Part shown: piece after piece, positions 50,828 through 62,400 of the stretch
Position numbering within the stretch: the first letter of the stretch is position 1
Layout: the number at the start of each line of letters is the position of its first letter
Assembly (NCBI RefSeq): GCF_030704535.1
Contig: NC_081818.1
Location: 28,724,001-28,788,000 of the forward strand
Direction: 5' to 3'
Origin: Vitis vinifera
Taxonomy: Eukaryota > Streptophyta > Magnoliopsida > Vitales > Vitaceae
DNA: 64,000 bases
Position numbers and translations under genes: made by a program
Notes under the pieces: model-generated
Seen by the model: only the letters and a program-made list of their open reading frames with translations
Told to the model about the DNA's origin: nothing
The model's database searches: none

Positions 50828-50960
50828 TACAAGGTGGCCAACATGTTCGAGAAACATCCCCTTAATCAAAATATCGAAACCAATTATTAAGCAAAATAGA
50901 AGTTTTTCTCTTGACAAGGTGGCCACATGTTCGAGAAACATTCCCTTAATTAACAAGCCA
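50828..50960 (+). repeat. Direct repeat of about 36 bp
   Basis: CAAGGTGGCC(A)ACATGTTCGA and the following GAAACAT(C/T)CCCTTAAT are found at about 50831 and 50918 with one indel and one substitution. The period is about 87 bases. Confidence 0.8.
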
Positions 50961-51271
50961 AGTAAAATTTGTATACCTCGGACGTGGTGACATGTCATGA
51001 GCAGCGGGCTCCACAGAGCCAACCAAAATTAAAATAAGTTAAATGCCAGAGGGGATGGGAAGAAAATTCCAAGGCATTTCACAATGCAACCGGCGAAAAG
51101 TCACTATCACAGCGTGTTTCGGTTTACAGCTTCAACCAAGAAAGCAATGGAAAATACGTGTTTGGCATACACCATTGACTCTTTCTGCTTTCCTGGAATG
51201 TTCTCTCCCCTCGTTTTCCTTTTTCCATTCCTCTCATAAAACTTAATTCTTACGACAAAGGTAGGAAAGCA

Positions 51272-52405
51272 ATGGAAGCAAACACCATGGTTTGTGTTAG
51301 AGGCTTCGTCTTGGTTCTTCTGTTGTTTCTGTCTCCTGCGAATGCTATTCGATCGTTTCCCAGCAAAGTGAGAGATGGGGTTGGTGAATCTGGGATCAAA
51401 AGTCATGTTGGTCTGCAATTTGCTGAAGCACCCGAGTATCGAAACGGACCTCAATGTCCTATTTCATCAGGGAAAGAGGGTTTGGTATCAGTTTGTGATC
51501 CGGTTCTGGTTCACATAGCAATGACGCTTGATGTGGAATATTTGAGAGGTTCTGTGGCGGCAGTTCATTCTGTTTTGAGACACGCTTCTTGCCCTGACAA
51601 CATTTTCTTTCATTTCATTGCCTCCGATTCCAACTCCATGAATCCAGATGACTTGTCCGGGATTGTACGATCAGTGTTCCCCTCTCTGAATTTCAGAGTT
51701 CATGTCTTCAATGAGAGTTTGGTAAAGGGACTCATCTCATCTTCCATCCGTCGGGCTCTTGATAACCCACTGAACTATGCCAGGAGCTACTTGGCCGATA
51801 TGCTTGACGGCTGTGTCGATCGTGTGATCTATCTGGACTCTGATGTCGTGGTTGTTGACGATATTCAGAAGCTATGGAGAACAAATCTGATGGGTTCGAG
51901 AGTGATTGGAGCTCCAGTATATTGTCATGCAAACTTCACAAAGTACTTCTCGGATAAGTTCTGGTTTGATGGGGAGCTTTCAGGCGTTTTTGCAGGGAAG
52001 AAGCCATGTTATTTCAATACGGGTGTGATGGTCATGGATTTGGGAAGATGGAGAGGAGGAGACTACACGAGGAGAATTGAGAAATGGATGGAGGTTCAGA
52101 AAGAGAGGAGGATCTATGAGTTGGGTTCTCTTCCCCCATTTTTGCTTGTTTTTGGTGGAGAAGTTGAGGGCATTGATCATAGGTGGAACCAACATGGGCT
52201 GGGTGGGGACAATGTGGTGAGCAGTTGCAGGCCTCTGCATCCAGGTCCTGCAAGTTTGCTGCATTGGAGCGGCAAAGAGAAGCCATGGAGAAGGTTTGAT
52301 GCAGGGAAGCCATGCCCAGTTGATCATTTATGGGCGCCATATGACCTTCTCAGAAACCGCCAACAGCAGGACCAATTACTGATTTCTTCTTACACTTCAT
52401 TATAG
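51272..52405 (+). CDS. GATL: Galacturonosyltransferase-like protein (GATL, GT8 family)
   Basis: A single exon encodes 377 residues, the usual size and intronless form of plant GATL genes. Residues 1-25 are a hydrophobic signal peptide ([14 protein letters not shown]); the second ATG at residue 6 could also serve. The GT8 domain runs from about 78 to 350. The metal-binding DxD motif is DSD at 189-191 in [13 protein letters not shown]. Other family motifs are [61 protein letters not shown] and HWSGKEKPW (331-339). Sequons NES (147) and NFT (221) fit a secretory-pathway protein. GATL proteins act in the Golgi in pectin or xylan synthesis; PARVUS is the best-known member. Which subgroup this belongs to was not determined. 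All catalytic motifs look intact. Confidence 0.95.
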   Translation: MEANTMVCVRGFVLVLLLFLSPANAIRSFPSKVRDGVGESGIKSHVGLQFAEAPEYRNGPQCPISSGKEGLVSVCDPVLVHIAMTLDVEYLRGSVAAVHSVLRHASCPDNIFFHFIASDSNSMNPDDLSGIVRSVFPSLNFRVHVFNESLVKGLISSSIRRALDNPLNYARSYLADMLDGCVDRVIYLDSDVVVVDDIQKLWRTNLMGSRVIGAPVYCHANFTKYFSDKFWFDGELSGVFAGKKPCYFNTGVMVMDLGRWRGGDYTRRIEKWMEVQKERRIYELGSLPPFLLVFGGEVEGIDHRWNQHGLGGDNVVSSCRPLHPGPASLLHWSGKEKPWRRFDAGKPCPVDHLWAPYDLLRNRQQQDQLLISSYTSL

Positions 52406-53672
52406 CAATTGATTTGATTTTTTCCTTTTTTTTTTCTTTCATTAATTCTTTGTGAGATTGTCACACAAGGAGAGACCACAGTTTTTTGTACATCGATGCG
52501 GATTAGAAGCAGTGTATTATATCAATTTCTTCTGCACAATGATACTCTTGAAGCTGGACAGATCATTTTTTTTTTAATTTTTTTTTCTTTGGTCACATTC
52601 ATACCGTCTCAACTTTTACATGATATACTCACATTTGGCTTATTTCATTCGATTTTAACAAAGAAAATTGCCATTCCAGCTATTCATTAACCTTGAAAAA
52701 GAAAATTAAAGAATTGAAATATGCTGATTTGGGTCAGGATTCGTCCGCCATAATTCCTTGAAAAAGGTTCAATGTGGTACACACACAGACAATGAAACAA
52801 CCGTCTTTTCAGGTTCGTTGACAGTCCATCCAGTCTGTCGTGCCAAGAAAAGCATCTTCTTAAAGCTCAAACCTTCAATTTTGGAGGAAGCACTCAAAAG
52901 TTTCATCAAGAAGACACATGGTTCTATAATTCTGTTGTGCTTTCTGCTAGTTGAAATTATTCATAATACTGACCACCTGAAGAATCATGCTTCATACAAA
53001 AGTAAATGAAATTTCCTTTTGCACAGCTGAGACCTCACGTCATGCAAAAGTTTCCAGCAGGTTTTGCATTTGTGAGAGGATGCTGACCAAGCCTAGGTTC
53101 CCTGCCAGAATAGAATGACCACATCCCACCTGAGACATGCTCATAATACAAACAGTCTTTGCCTCAACACCCAGGCTAAAAAAGCGTACTCTGAAGACAA
53201 AATCGTGCTCAGACAATTAAGTTTCCCAGTAGAAGTGCTGGGTAACGTTTCAAGTTTTTGCTTGGCAGAAACATCCATCCTGTCCTACCTGCTATTGAGC
53301 ATCAGCGTGCCCTAGGACAGAGGCTATTGCAACTAATATTCCCTGCAAATGAGGTCTAATGAACGGAAGGCATTGATGACAATAGAACAATTCTATCCGT
53401 AGCATACTTGACAACCCACATGACAGATTTGAGAGTGGTTTCAGGTATGTCCCCAAGGGCATAGCCGTAGCATGCCTTAAAGACTAATGAAATCTACATA
53501 TTCCCTTTAATCATAAATCAATTAATTCTAATGAAAGATTTGGACTGAAAATCAGATGTGAGTCATGTAATGATATATGATAAAATTGAGGGGGGAAAAC
53601 AAAAAGACAAGCATTGAAAGAGAAAAAGAAAAAAAAAGAAGAATTTACATGCCTCTTTCTACATTCTTCTCT
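52406..53672. other. Convergent intergenic region between GATL and the DUF760 gene
   Basis: The two genes face each other, so this space holds both 3' UTRs. Short frames at 52758-53009 and 53115-53315 show no recognisable domain. No repeats of note were seen. Confidence 0.5.
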
Positions 53673-56666
53673 TTACAACAACCCAACAACACAACTTAAA
53701 TGCAATCTATTCTCCAAGCCTCGCAAGTGATGGCCCAATAACATACACCTGGCAGAAGAAAAGAGAAAATGAGTGATTTGAGACAAAAATTTGATGCCAG
53801 TTGAGGAAGTTAAAGTACTTCATACAGTATGGCAACCAAAAAAATAAACAAGAATAAAAAAATAGTGTGAAGTTATAGTTGAGGAGTGGGGTATCTAGTT
53901 TTGATTTAAAGCTAACACGACCAAGAAAATTATTCGCCTTTTATTTTTCACTTGGAATTTAGTAAAATTACCATTCTCCACTTGTAATATCTGTTTATTT
54001 TTTCTTTTTGATGATGAAGTATCCATTTCTAATCATATACCTTAGCAATAACTCAAAGTGTTGCTTCAGATTCAGTACAACTCAGTATTTATTAATTTTC
54101 AATGCACTACTTCCCATCCAATCCTCATTATCCCTCCTCCCTTATCATATTAGAAACAGCTAAAAGATTATTGCTTCAATTTAGAAAAACTTGCTATTTT
54201 CATTTTACTGTGCATGTGTGTTTGTACAAACTCATGCATAATACTTGTGTTCTTGAACAAACCCAATTGCATGAAGCATCAATTCACATCATTGGCTTGT
54301 TCAAAACCAAAATGGATAAAGGCAAGTAAACTGACAATAAACAATGGAAATGCTAGAGTACCAACCAGAAAAGCAGCTTGGCTAGATAATCTCTGGAAGT
54401 GCATATTGTCTCACAAGATTCACCATTCCCATCTTGGTAATTGCCTGTAATCCCTAAGGCTGAATCTTCCATGAAGTCAGAGGTAGGATCATCTTTGAAA
54501 AATCTTGGCAATATATTTTGAACTAATTGGTGAATAATTTCTTCCACCTCTAGTGATGATGGTTTAGATAATTCAATCACCTGTTTGAAACAAATGAATA
54601 AGAATAACAACAAATACAGCAGGATAGACTGCAATCATCAAATAAAAAGTCCAACTTCAAGCTGAGTAAAAAGAGAATTTTTAGGCCATTACCATATCAG
54701 ACTCCAAGCCCCGTAAATACTCTAACAAATTATTGTTATTTCCTCTCTCATATTCCATTTGCATATTTTCCTGCTTCTGGGCATCCAATTCCTGAGATAA
54801 AATACACTGATCAGTTTAAAGTGGTAGAATCAAGCACCCTGCCCCTCTAAACATAAGGCAAGGCACTCAAAGGTATTTAACTCATTTGTAATGCTTATTA
54901 TGGGTAGTCCGGAAGACACAAATATCATAAATCAAGTGGTTAACATGACAAAAGTTAAATCATTTACACATCTTGTTCAAATAATTATGGGCTGTTTATT
55001 TTAACCGATCACAGTGTGTTCTTAGATAATCAGCCCAATGGGCTGTCTAACAGCATCAAACAGTTGGATCAACCAGCAAATCCACTATTTACCTGTTCAT
55101 CTCCACCCTAGTGACCATTTACCCTCCAATTCTTCCTAGCTAGTTATAGAACTATAGGGTACACTGTCATGAATTCTTGGCTAAACTGTATCCTAGGATT
55201 TGAGGCCTTCAGTGCTAGTAATATTTCTGATCCAGAACCACCATGATAAGATTTCCACTCCCTTCTTACGGATGGTAAATCAAAATGAAAGCACAGACAC
55301 GGCATGAACAAATTCATATCAGTGAACATATTATCTAATACCTTCAATCTTATCCGACAATCTAACAGTGGAAGAGAACTACAAGACACCCATGTTCTTT
55401 TCTTTCCACTAAAATTAATTTGTCATTGCTGAAGAATCTTGAATCTTCATTGCTGGAAATCACATTCATTTGAAGGGCTCCTGACTTATAGCTGGGTAAA
55501 AGGGCCCCAATGCTAGTTGTTCCCATTTCTAGTCAGCAAATACAACAATCAAATAGCATAGTTATAAATTTTGTTTCACTTTTTCTACTACATGGCCTAT
55601 ACAAAAATTAATCGATCTTGTATATCGCTTATCAATAATAATAGCAAAATTTGCAAAGTATAAAGTCATGCACTGGCTAGCAAAGAAAATAAAAAATAAA
55701 ATAAATTACTCTTCAAGTCTATATTCCGGCTATCCTTACACATGAATTCCTCCCTCATTTATCATCCTCAAATTCAGCTGCTATGTAAATCTCTAGATGC
55801 AGTATAGTTACCAGCACAAAGCAGCAAAAGTACCACAGGCGCAAAAAAAAATCCCTCACCTTCTTGGCAGTTGATAACTCCGATTCCAATTTTTGAATAT
55901 AGTTCAAAGCCTCAGGAGGCAAATCCCCAAGACTCCAAGCACTAGATGGCTCCCAATCCTCCATACTCCCGTTTACATCAACCTCTCCACCCCCGCACTT
56001 GGTCTCCTCGCTCTGCAATTCCAAAACCTCACACTGCTCCGAACAATTTGACCTTTTTAAACTATCCGGAGAGATATCAAAATTCCGCATCAATGAAATT
56101 CGGTACTCAGCGTTCCATAGAGTATACCTACCACCATCAGAACCAACCAAAGTCAATTTCCGAATTTGAGGGTACGAAAATGTAAAAACAAGATACAGTA
56201 TCTGAATTTGTGGAAGGAATTACCCCGTGATGATCGAAGACGCGAGGAGGCGATCAAGAGGACGCTTCGAAACTCTAACAGTGACGGAGAACTGATCCGA
56301 TGGGAGCAACCCTAGCATTGTGGAGATGGTCTGCTTCATCGAATCCCTGGCCGAATCAGAAACGCCCTTGGAAATGACGGAATTATCGAGAGGCTCAATC
56401 CGCTTGAGCATGTTGGCGATGACCGAGAATCCGCGGTCGAATCCGGACTTCCTGGTGGAGACGAAATCGTCGGAGACTCCTCCGCCGTCGACTCCAGATA
56501 CCAGACAGCAGAGGAGTGCAGGCGGACGTCTCTTCAAGGCGGCGGAGGCAGGTAGCAGTGGACGAGCGAGGAGGTGGCGGGAAAATGGAGGTAGAGGCGC
56601 GTGGTGAGGTCTGAGCGAGGGGTCGGTGACGCGAGAGAGAAGAAAAGCCCTAGCCGTAGCCGCCAT
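53673..56666 (-). CDS. Plastid DUF760 protein (UV-B-induced At3g17800-like family)
   Basis: Five minus-strand exons (56666-56224, 56127-55860, 54791-54693, 54580-54366, 53748-53673) join in frame to about 366 residues. The first 55 or so residues are rich in A, R, S and L with few acids (MAATARAFLL, SRHLLARPLLPASAALKRR), a likely chloroplast transit peptide. DUF760 signatures follow: MKQTISTMLGLLPSDQF, TGYTLWNAEYRISLMRNFDI, LPPEALNYIQKLESEL, LLEYLRGLESDM and, near the end, TSRDYLAKLLFWCMLLGHHL followed by RGLENRLHL. The family includes Arabidopsis At1g32160, At1g48450 and At3g17800. Its biochemical role is unknown to me. The gene has the usual exon structure and all junctions are GT-AG. Intron 2 (54792-55859) is about 1 kb with no element recognised. 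Confidence 0.93.
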
Positions 56667-57808
56667 GGAGCAACCCCTCAGCAGCTCAAGCTCTCTCGTT
56701 CCTCTGTGTTCCGCCTTCGTATCTTTTTCTTAGCCTCTCTCTCAGCCCACCAATATGTCGGGGTGGTTTTGTTTTTTGCTTCCCAGTGGGCTCAACAGAT
56801 GCCCTTGCTTTTTCACCAAATCACGGATTCGCCATTCGGGCTGTAGGGACAGGCTTGGAACCGCGAGGGCGTGACTGCGGTATCAATAGAATCTCTGTGG
56901 AGTGCCGGCTCACTGTAGTCTGTACCTTTTCTCTGGTCATCGTTGTCCTAAAAGTACGCGACTCTAAATGAGCAACATCAAAGGTATAAAATCATATCAC
57001 ATCTTTAAAAATTATTTTTAAGATTTTTGAAAATTGAGTTGGTAAAAATATTTTAATACCTTAATTTTTTAAAAATCATTATTTTCTTTAAGTTTTTAAG
57101 GATGAAAATTTCGTTCAAAATTCTATACCATGCCCATTGAGATGATGAAAATCAACTTCCAAAATTGAATGATTCATAAACTGATATGTACTATTTTTCA
57201 CTATGATAACATCAATTTTCTTTTCTCATGGTGCACTATGACTTTATTTCTATATAAGTAAGTAATATAGCTAATTTTATTTATTACCATATATAATTAT
57301 TTATTTTTACTTTCTTATTATGATGTTTGGTGAGATTTGGGTAACAGGTTAATGATGTGAGCTTACTGAGGAATGGTGTTTGGTGAGGATATGTAAACAT
57401 CCTTTTTAGTTGGTATAAAAAAGATACAACTAATCACATCATATCATTTCGTATCTTTTTATTAATGATTATTTATTTTTTTCAACCTCTCTCTTAATCT
57501 AATAATTTTAGGTTATATTTAGTTTTCAATAAATTTGAGAAAAAATATAAAAAATAAAAATAAAGAGAAAAAATTGATAGAAAAAAAAAATTGATTCAAA
57601 GTCAATAAATTATTTTATATCTTTCTTTAAATTCAATATATAAAGATTAAATAATTTTAAAATGCATATATTTTTAAATCATTTTAATTATTTTTTATTT
57701 TTTCATATATATTTTCTTAATACTTTTTAAGAATCAAACGTAATATTGATATTTATTTTCTATATGTCTCCTTGCATGTTCACCAAACATGATTCGACAT
57801 TTGAATAT

Positions 57809-57846
<38 letters not shown>

Positions 57847-59484
57847 TAAAACACTAAAAAGTCTTATGATCACATGGGGCATGAAACTTTTGTAGTGTTA
57901 GGTCATTTGCCATGTACTCAAGGTTTTGGATGACCCACATGTTATTAGGACTTGGAAGCCAGAAAATGAGCTTGGTGTGATTAATGTTATGTTCCTCTTG
58001 TAATTTTCTTCAAAAGCAAGGAGGGTTGTGCAGCATCAAACTCAGATATAGGGGAATTCTACTGCTAGTCGATCAAATGATGTTGAAAATATTAATAATT
58101 CAAAGTTGAAAATAAAAGGAGTGTGGACAAGCGGGCGTCAATCACACTAATTACCCATCAGAATCTGAAAAAAATTAGAGAAAAAATAATAATAAAAAAA
58201 AAGCAAGATCGTGACCAATTGTCTTGATATTATTAACAGATAACGGAGTGACTGTTTTATGTAAGATATTTAGGACCACAAGAAATCAGATTATTGTAAA
58301 AGAGGAGAGAAGAGAAGATAGCCATGTCTGCATACTGGGGTCCATTAATCTTTGAGTAAACCATAGAATCAAAATAGAGGTGGACCAAAAACCAAACGGT
58401 GGTCATGGCTTGTATGGTCTTATGGCCCCTCCACAGCTGCCTCGAACCACATTTTTGAGATTTTGGATCTGTTTTGCTCAGTTAATACTGTGCCACAATA
58501 AATACGGAGATATCCTTTATCTTCTGTGCTTGACAAAGATAATGCCTTGTTAACAACAAAAATAAAAGGTGAAACAATCTTAGAAGCTCAAGGTAAACAG
58601 CAGGTAAAGTTTCTTACCTTATTTCCTAATTTACCTGCGTGTGCCCTCATTTTCTCTGCTTCTGCAGGCTCCTCCCATGGCTTCATCCACTTTCAATGGA
58701 TGATTGAGACCTGAGGTTCATGTAAAGATGGAAAATAATGATCCACTTGTGATATAATGTAAAGAAAACAGTAATATATCCTTATTTATGAACATATATC
58801 ATCAGAGTTCACTGTGAGCTCTGGGATCTCCTGGGTGCACAACATGTAGCATTGGTTCCAGACCCTGTTTAGGACCCTATTGAAGTTTACACTTTGAGCT
58901 TGGCAGCTTCATTCAAGTAGCAGCCTAGAGGGCAATAGGACCCAGCAACGAGTTCACCATTTTCATTTTTAACATATGCCATAAATACCAAGAGAAGACA
59001 TGCTTTCTCCACGATGTTTCTTCAGGTTTCTACTAGGTCTAATGTGTATCAAATCTGAAGTTCTTGTACCCCAATTGAAGCATTTTGGGTTGAGTGCCTC
59101 AACGTACATGTCAAATGAAATGTCCAAGGGAAGACAGTTGTCTTGACCATCTACAAGAATTTGAGAAAAAGAACAATTCTTTTTAATATTTCTCTTTCCA
59201 AATATGAATTGGGCAAGGGAAATGGAAAATCACTCTTGCTATCCCTGTATTATTACATGTTCATTTATCCAAACCGATCAAACCTTGGAGACTTACAGCT
59301 GTGGAGAAAAGGGAAAAAAAATCAGGACTATGATACTGAAGGTGTTAATGAACAGAGTTGGTGACAAGCGTTCCAATTGGCACATCAAGAAAATGCTTCC
59401 AACATGAACTCATGAATTGTGATCTTCATGGCTTGGAAAAGGAAAAGGTGTATTTCATTGCTGTAGTTGGAAATGCCTTTTATT
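56667..59484. other. Intergenic region between DUF760 and E2F-like genes
   Basis: The first 200 bases are the DUF760 promoter. From 57000 to 57850 the sequence is AT-rich with a (TA)n tract at 57810-57842. The part from 58430 onward is more balanced and contains two weak coding-like patches noted separately (58526-58714 plus, 58887-59150 minus). The last few hundred bases should be the E2F-like gene's 3' UTR. Confidence 0.5.
58887..59150 (-). pseudogene. Possible decayed coding fragment, unknown family
   Basis: Read on the minus strand, the part ending at the TAA at 58887-58889 gives a protein-like tail (KNENGELVAGSYCPLGCY, then LNEAAKLKV). Just upstream, in a different frame, there is DGQDNCLPLDISFDMYVEAL. 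A stop or frame change separates the two. I do not recognise a family. It could be a gene relic or just 3' UTR of the E2F-like gene. Confidence 0.25.
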
Positions 59485-62400
59485 TTATCTAGAGTTCGTC
59501 TGTTTCTTCCCAGCAACTTCAACATACCATGACTTCCATGCTTCCACATAATGTCCAAATAGGTCACTGATAGCTGCCACACCATCATCAATAAAACCTT
59601 TCAACAATTCAGTTGCTGGAGAGATTATATGTGAAACATAATTAAGTGCATTTAACATGCGAGTCAAGATATGTATTATCTAGAGAACCACATGAAAAGC
59701 ATGAAAAGAAGAACCTCAGGCATACAATCTGGTGCAAAAACCCAAGAAAAGTTAGGAGTATTGAGTAATTAATAGAGTAATGGGGTTGAGAAGATTGCAG
59801 CTATACAAGCAATGATGTCCAAGTGACTTCTAGAACAGATTCTATGATATCTCACATCGGATATAAGAAAAAGTTTTTGACTATATATGTATAGACACCA
59901 TGTAAATGCATTTTAAAACCGTGAGAGCCCCTTAAGCTCAAAGTGGACAATATTTATATGATTGAGAACGGATCATTACAAATGTTATTAAAGTTGATCC
60001 CCGATTATGGTGTAAGGGTTTGCATGGCCTTGTGAAAGGTGTTTGTTTGTTTGGCCTCATAATTATATGAAACACAACAAGGACATTGTGTCTGCGTGAG
60101 GGGGTGAGAGGGGGGTTTGTAATATCTCACATCAAATAGGAGAAAAAGTTCCTATAGACATATTTTAAAGCCTTAAGAGCTTAAAACGGATAATATCTAC
60201 ACAGTTGAAGTGAATTGTTATGGATTTACAATGTAGTTTTAAATCTTTCAAAGATGCAAAGAGTAGGAAAGCTAATTGAGAAAAAATAAATGATGTTTCC
60301 AATGGAACAATAGAATAGCTAAAAGCTGAAGAGAGTTTCTTTTACTGAAAGCATTGTAAGCCACTTGCAATGATTGTTAAGCATTTTCAACACATTGAAT
60401 ACTGTCAATGCTTGAATTTCCCCACTTGACATTGCGGTCAAGTAAAAAAATATTACCACTAATTTACTGTGCATAATTTGAAAAGGTAGGTCATTAAGAA
60501 TTTTAGAATGAAATTGAGGTTAAGGTACCTTGATTCCGATACTGAGGACGAAAGGTTGAAGCCAGGCTCTCCCAGTCCTGTGTAGGTTTCATGATTTTAT
60601 TTGCAGACTCTCCTACTCCGGGAGCAGATGCAGGAGTGAATGGACCAAATACAAACCCCTTTGAGCTATGTTTTGAATTCTGCTCCAATCCATCCCCATT
60701 GTTTTCCAAATCATCAGGTTTCATATGCAATGGCATATTTATATTCTGGTTTGACTTCCAATCGGTTGAAGAATCCGCCTTATTTCTCTTCAAACTATAG
60801 TTGGTAACATCAGTCCCGAACACTCTCTTCTTAGGCTGTTGGACATCCATAGCAGTAGCAGATGCGTTCTTGAGTTTTCCTTTTACTCCCAGCCACCTAA
60901 ATGCTGGTTTTCTGCTCTCTGGGTGAGGGGTCTGCAAAACTATAACTAATTAGAGAAAAGAAAAGATGGATGATTCCTAATCAAGCTCCTCTGATTCACC
61001 ATCAAAGAATTTCAAGAATATATTTTACCTTCTCTATTAGGTTCATGGAAGATAACACATTGGCTATGTCATACAGGCGTCTAACTTTTGCTGCAGAATT
61101 ATCTTAGAAAGACAATTTCAGTCAAAGTATAAGGCACTTTCTTGCAACCCTCTACTAAAAAGATCAAATTATAAAGGATGATGGGAATGTAATTACTTCT
61201 CATAGCTGTTGAATTGTGTCCATCACCCAATAAAGCCATTGCAGCACAATCTAAGGAGATCAAATCTGCCTAAAGAAAAGAAATAAAGGGATATGAATTG
61301 AACAAAAAACAATTTAAAGTTTATAACAAATAAATAATTTAAACGCTTGACTTACATCCGAGCAAAGGAAAAGCTTGATAAAATTCCGTGTAAGAAGCCC
61401 AAGAGATTTCTCTCTTCTGTTATCTGAACAAATAAAATAAATGTGTAAGGAGCTGACAATTCCAATCTTGGTTCACAAAGTCATTTTTTCCAAAATGGAG
61501 CTCAATCTCAAACACTCATGTTCTATCCAGATCTTATAAGTATTAAGGGGGAAAAACAATAGCCTTGTTTGGTTTGCCATGGAAAATGCTAAAAAAAATG
61601 CTTGAAGTTGTTTAAAAACTTACACATTTTCAGAATTTTTATTGTATGTATAGAAGATGAACAAAAGCGAAGGACTAGACAAAAAGTTTGAACATATTTT
61701 TTATTTTTTTCAGTTTTTCTTTTCTTTTCTTTTTCCTTCTCTTCACACCTTTTGTGATCCAAACAAAAGGTTAACATACATGAAAAGAATACCTGATGTT
61801 GCAAGTATCCCACTCCATAAAATCAAATGATAAATCAAGGTAGAAAGAGAAAGTACCATTTTTTGATAATCCAGAAGATCTGTCTTGCCCATCAGATTTT
61901 GAATTGGAAGACCCACCCTCTTCTATGTCATCTAGAGACTAGTGAAAAAGGTGAAACTTAATAAAATAGGCACACATAAAGAGATTAGTAAACCCTCTGT
62001 TTGGTTGCCAAGAAAAGGGAAGATTGTATTGCCTTGGACTTTTTTTTTTTTTTTGGATGGGCACAAGGAAAAGTGCCTAACAAAGAAAGGTGCTCCCAAT
62101 GTACACCAGTGGTATACAAAAGACTTAAAAAAGATAAAAAAAGCTACTGAGCAAGATAGCCCACAAAACAACCTATCCATTCACAATTTAGGCTATCTAA
62201 AATATTCAACATTGTGGCCATGTCCATCCCATTGCATCCTGAGATCACTACAACAAGGATTTCAAAAAAGCCTCCTTCAGTCTGATCTGACATCTCTTCC
62301 TCATAGAATATCCTTCAATTATGCTCTTTCCAAATGCACCAAAATAAACATTACAGAACCATGCACCAAACCTTCCTTTGCCTTTTCTCCATCCCGTTGG

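Larger units (their letters stand above)
47058..51271. other. Intergenic region between RING and GATL genes
   Basis: The first part is 3' UTR of the RING gene. I found no supportable coding sequence; frames at 48562-48804 and 49638-49830 have no domain or splice context. The stretch 49021-49335 is a copy of the T/A-rich dispersed unit seen elsewhere in the window. A GC-richer island at 50150-50340 and direct repeats at 50828-50960 are listed separately. Confidence 0.5.

Noticed and set aside
56575-56585. GGCGGGAAAAT, a good E2F-site match.
   Set aside because: It lies inside the transit-peptide coding part of the DUF760 gene, and a single short match there is easily chance.
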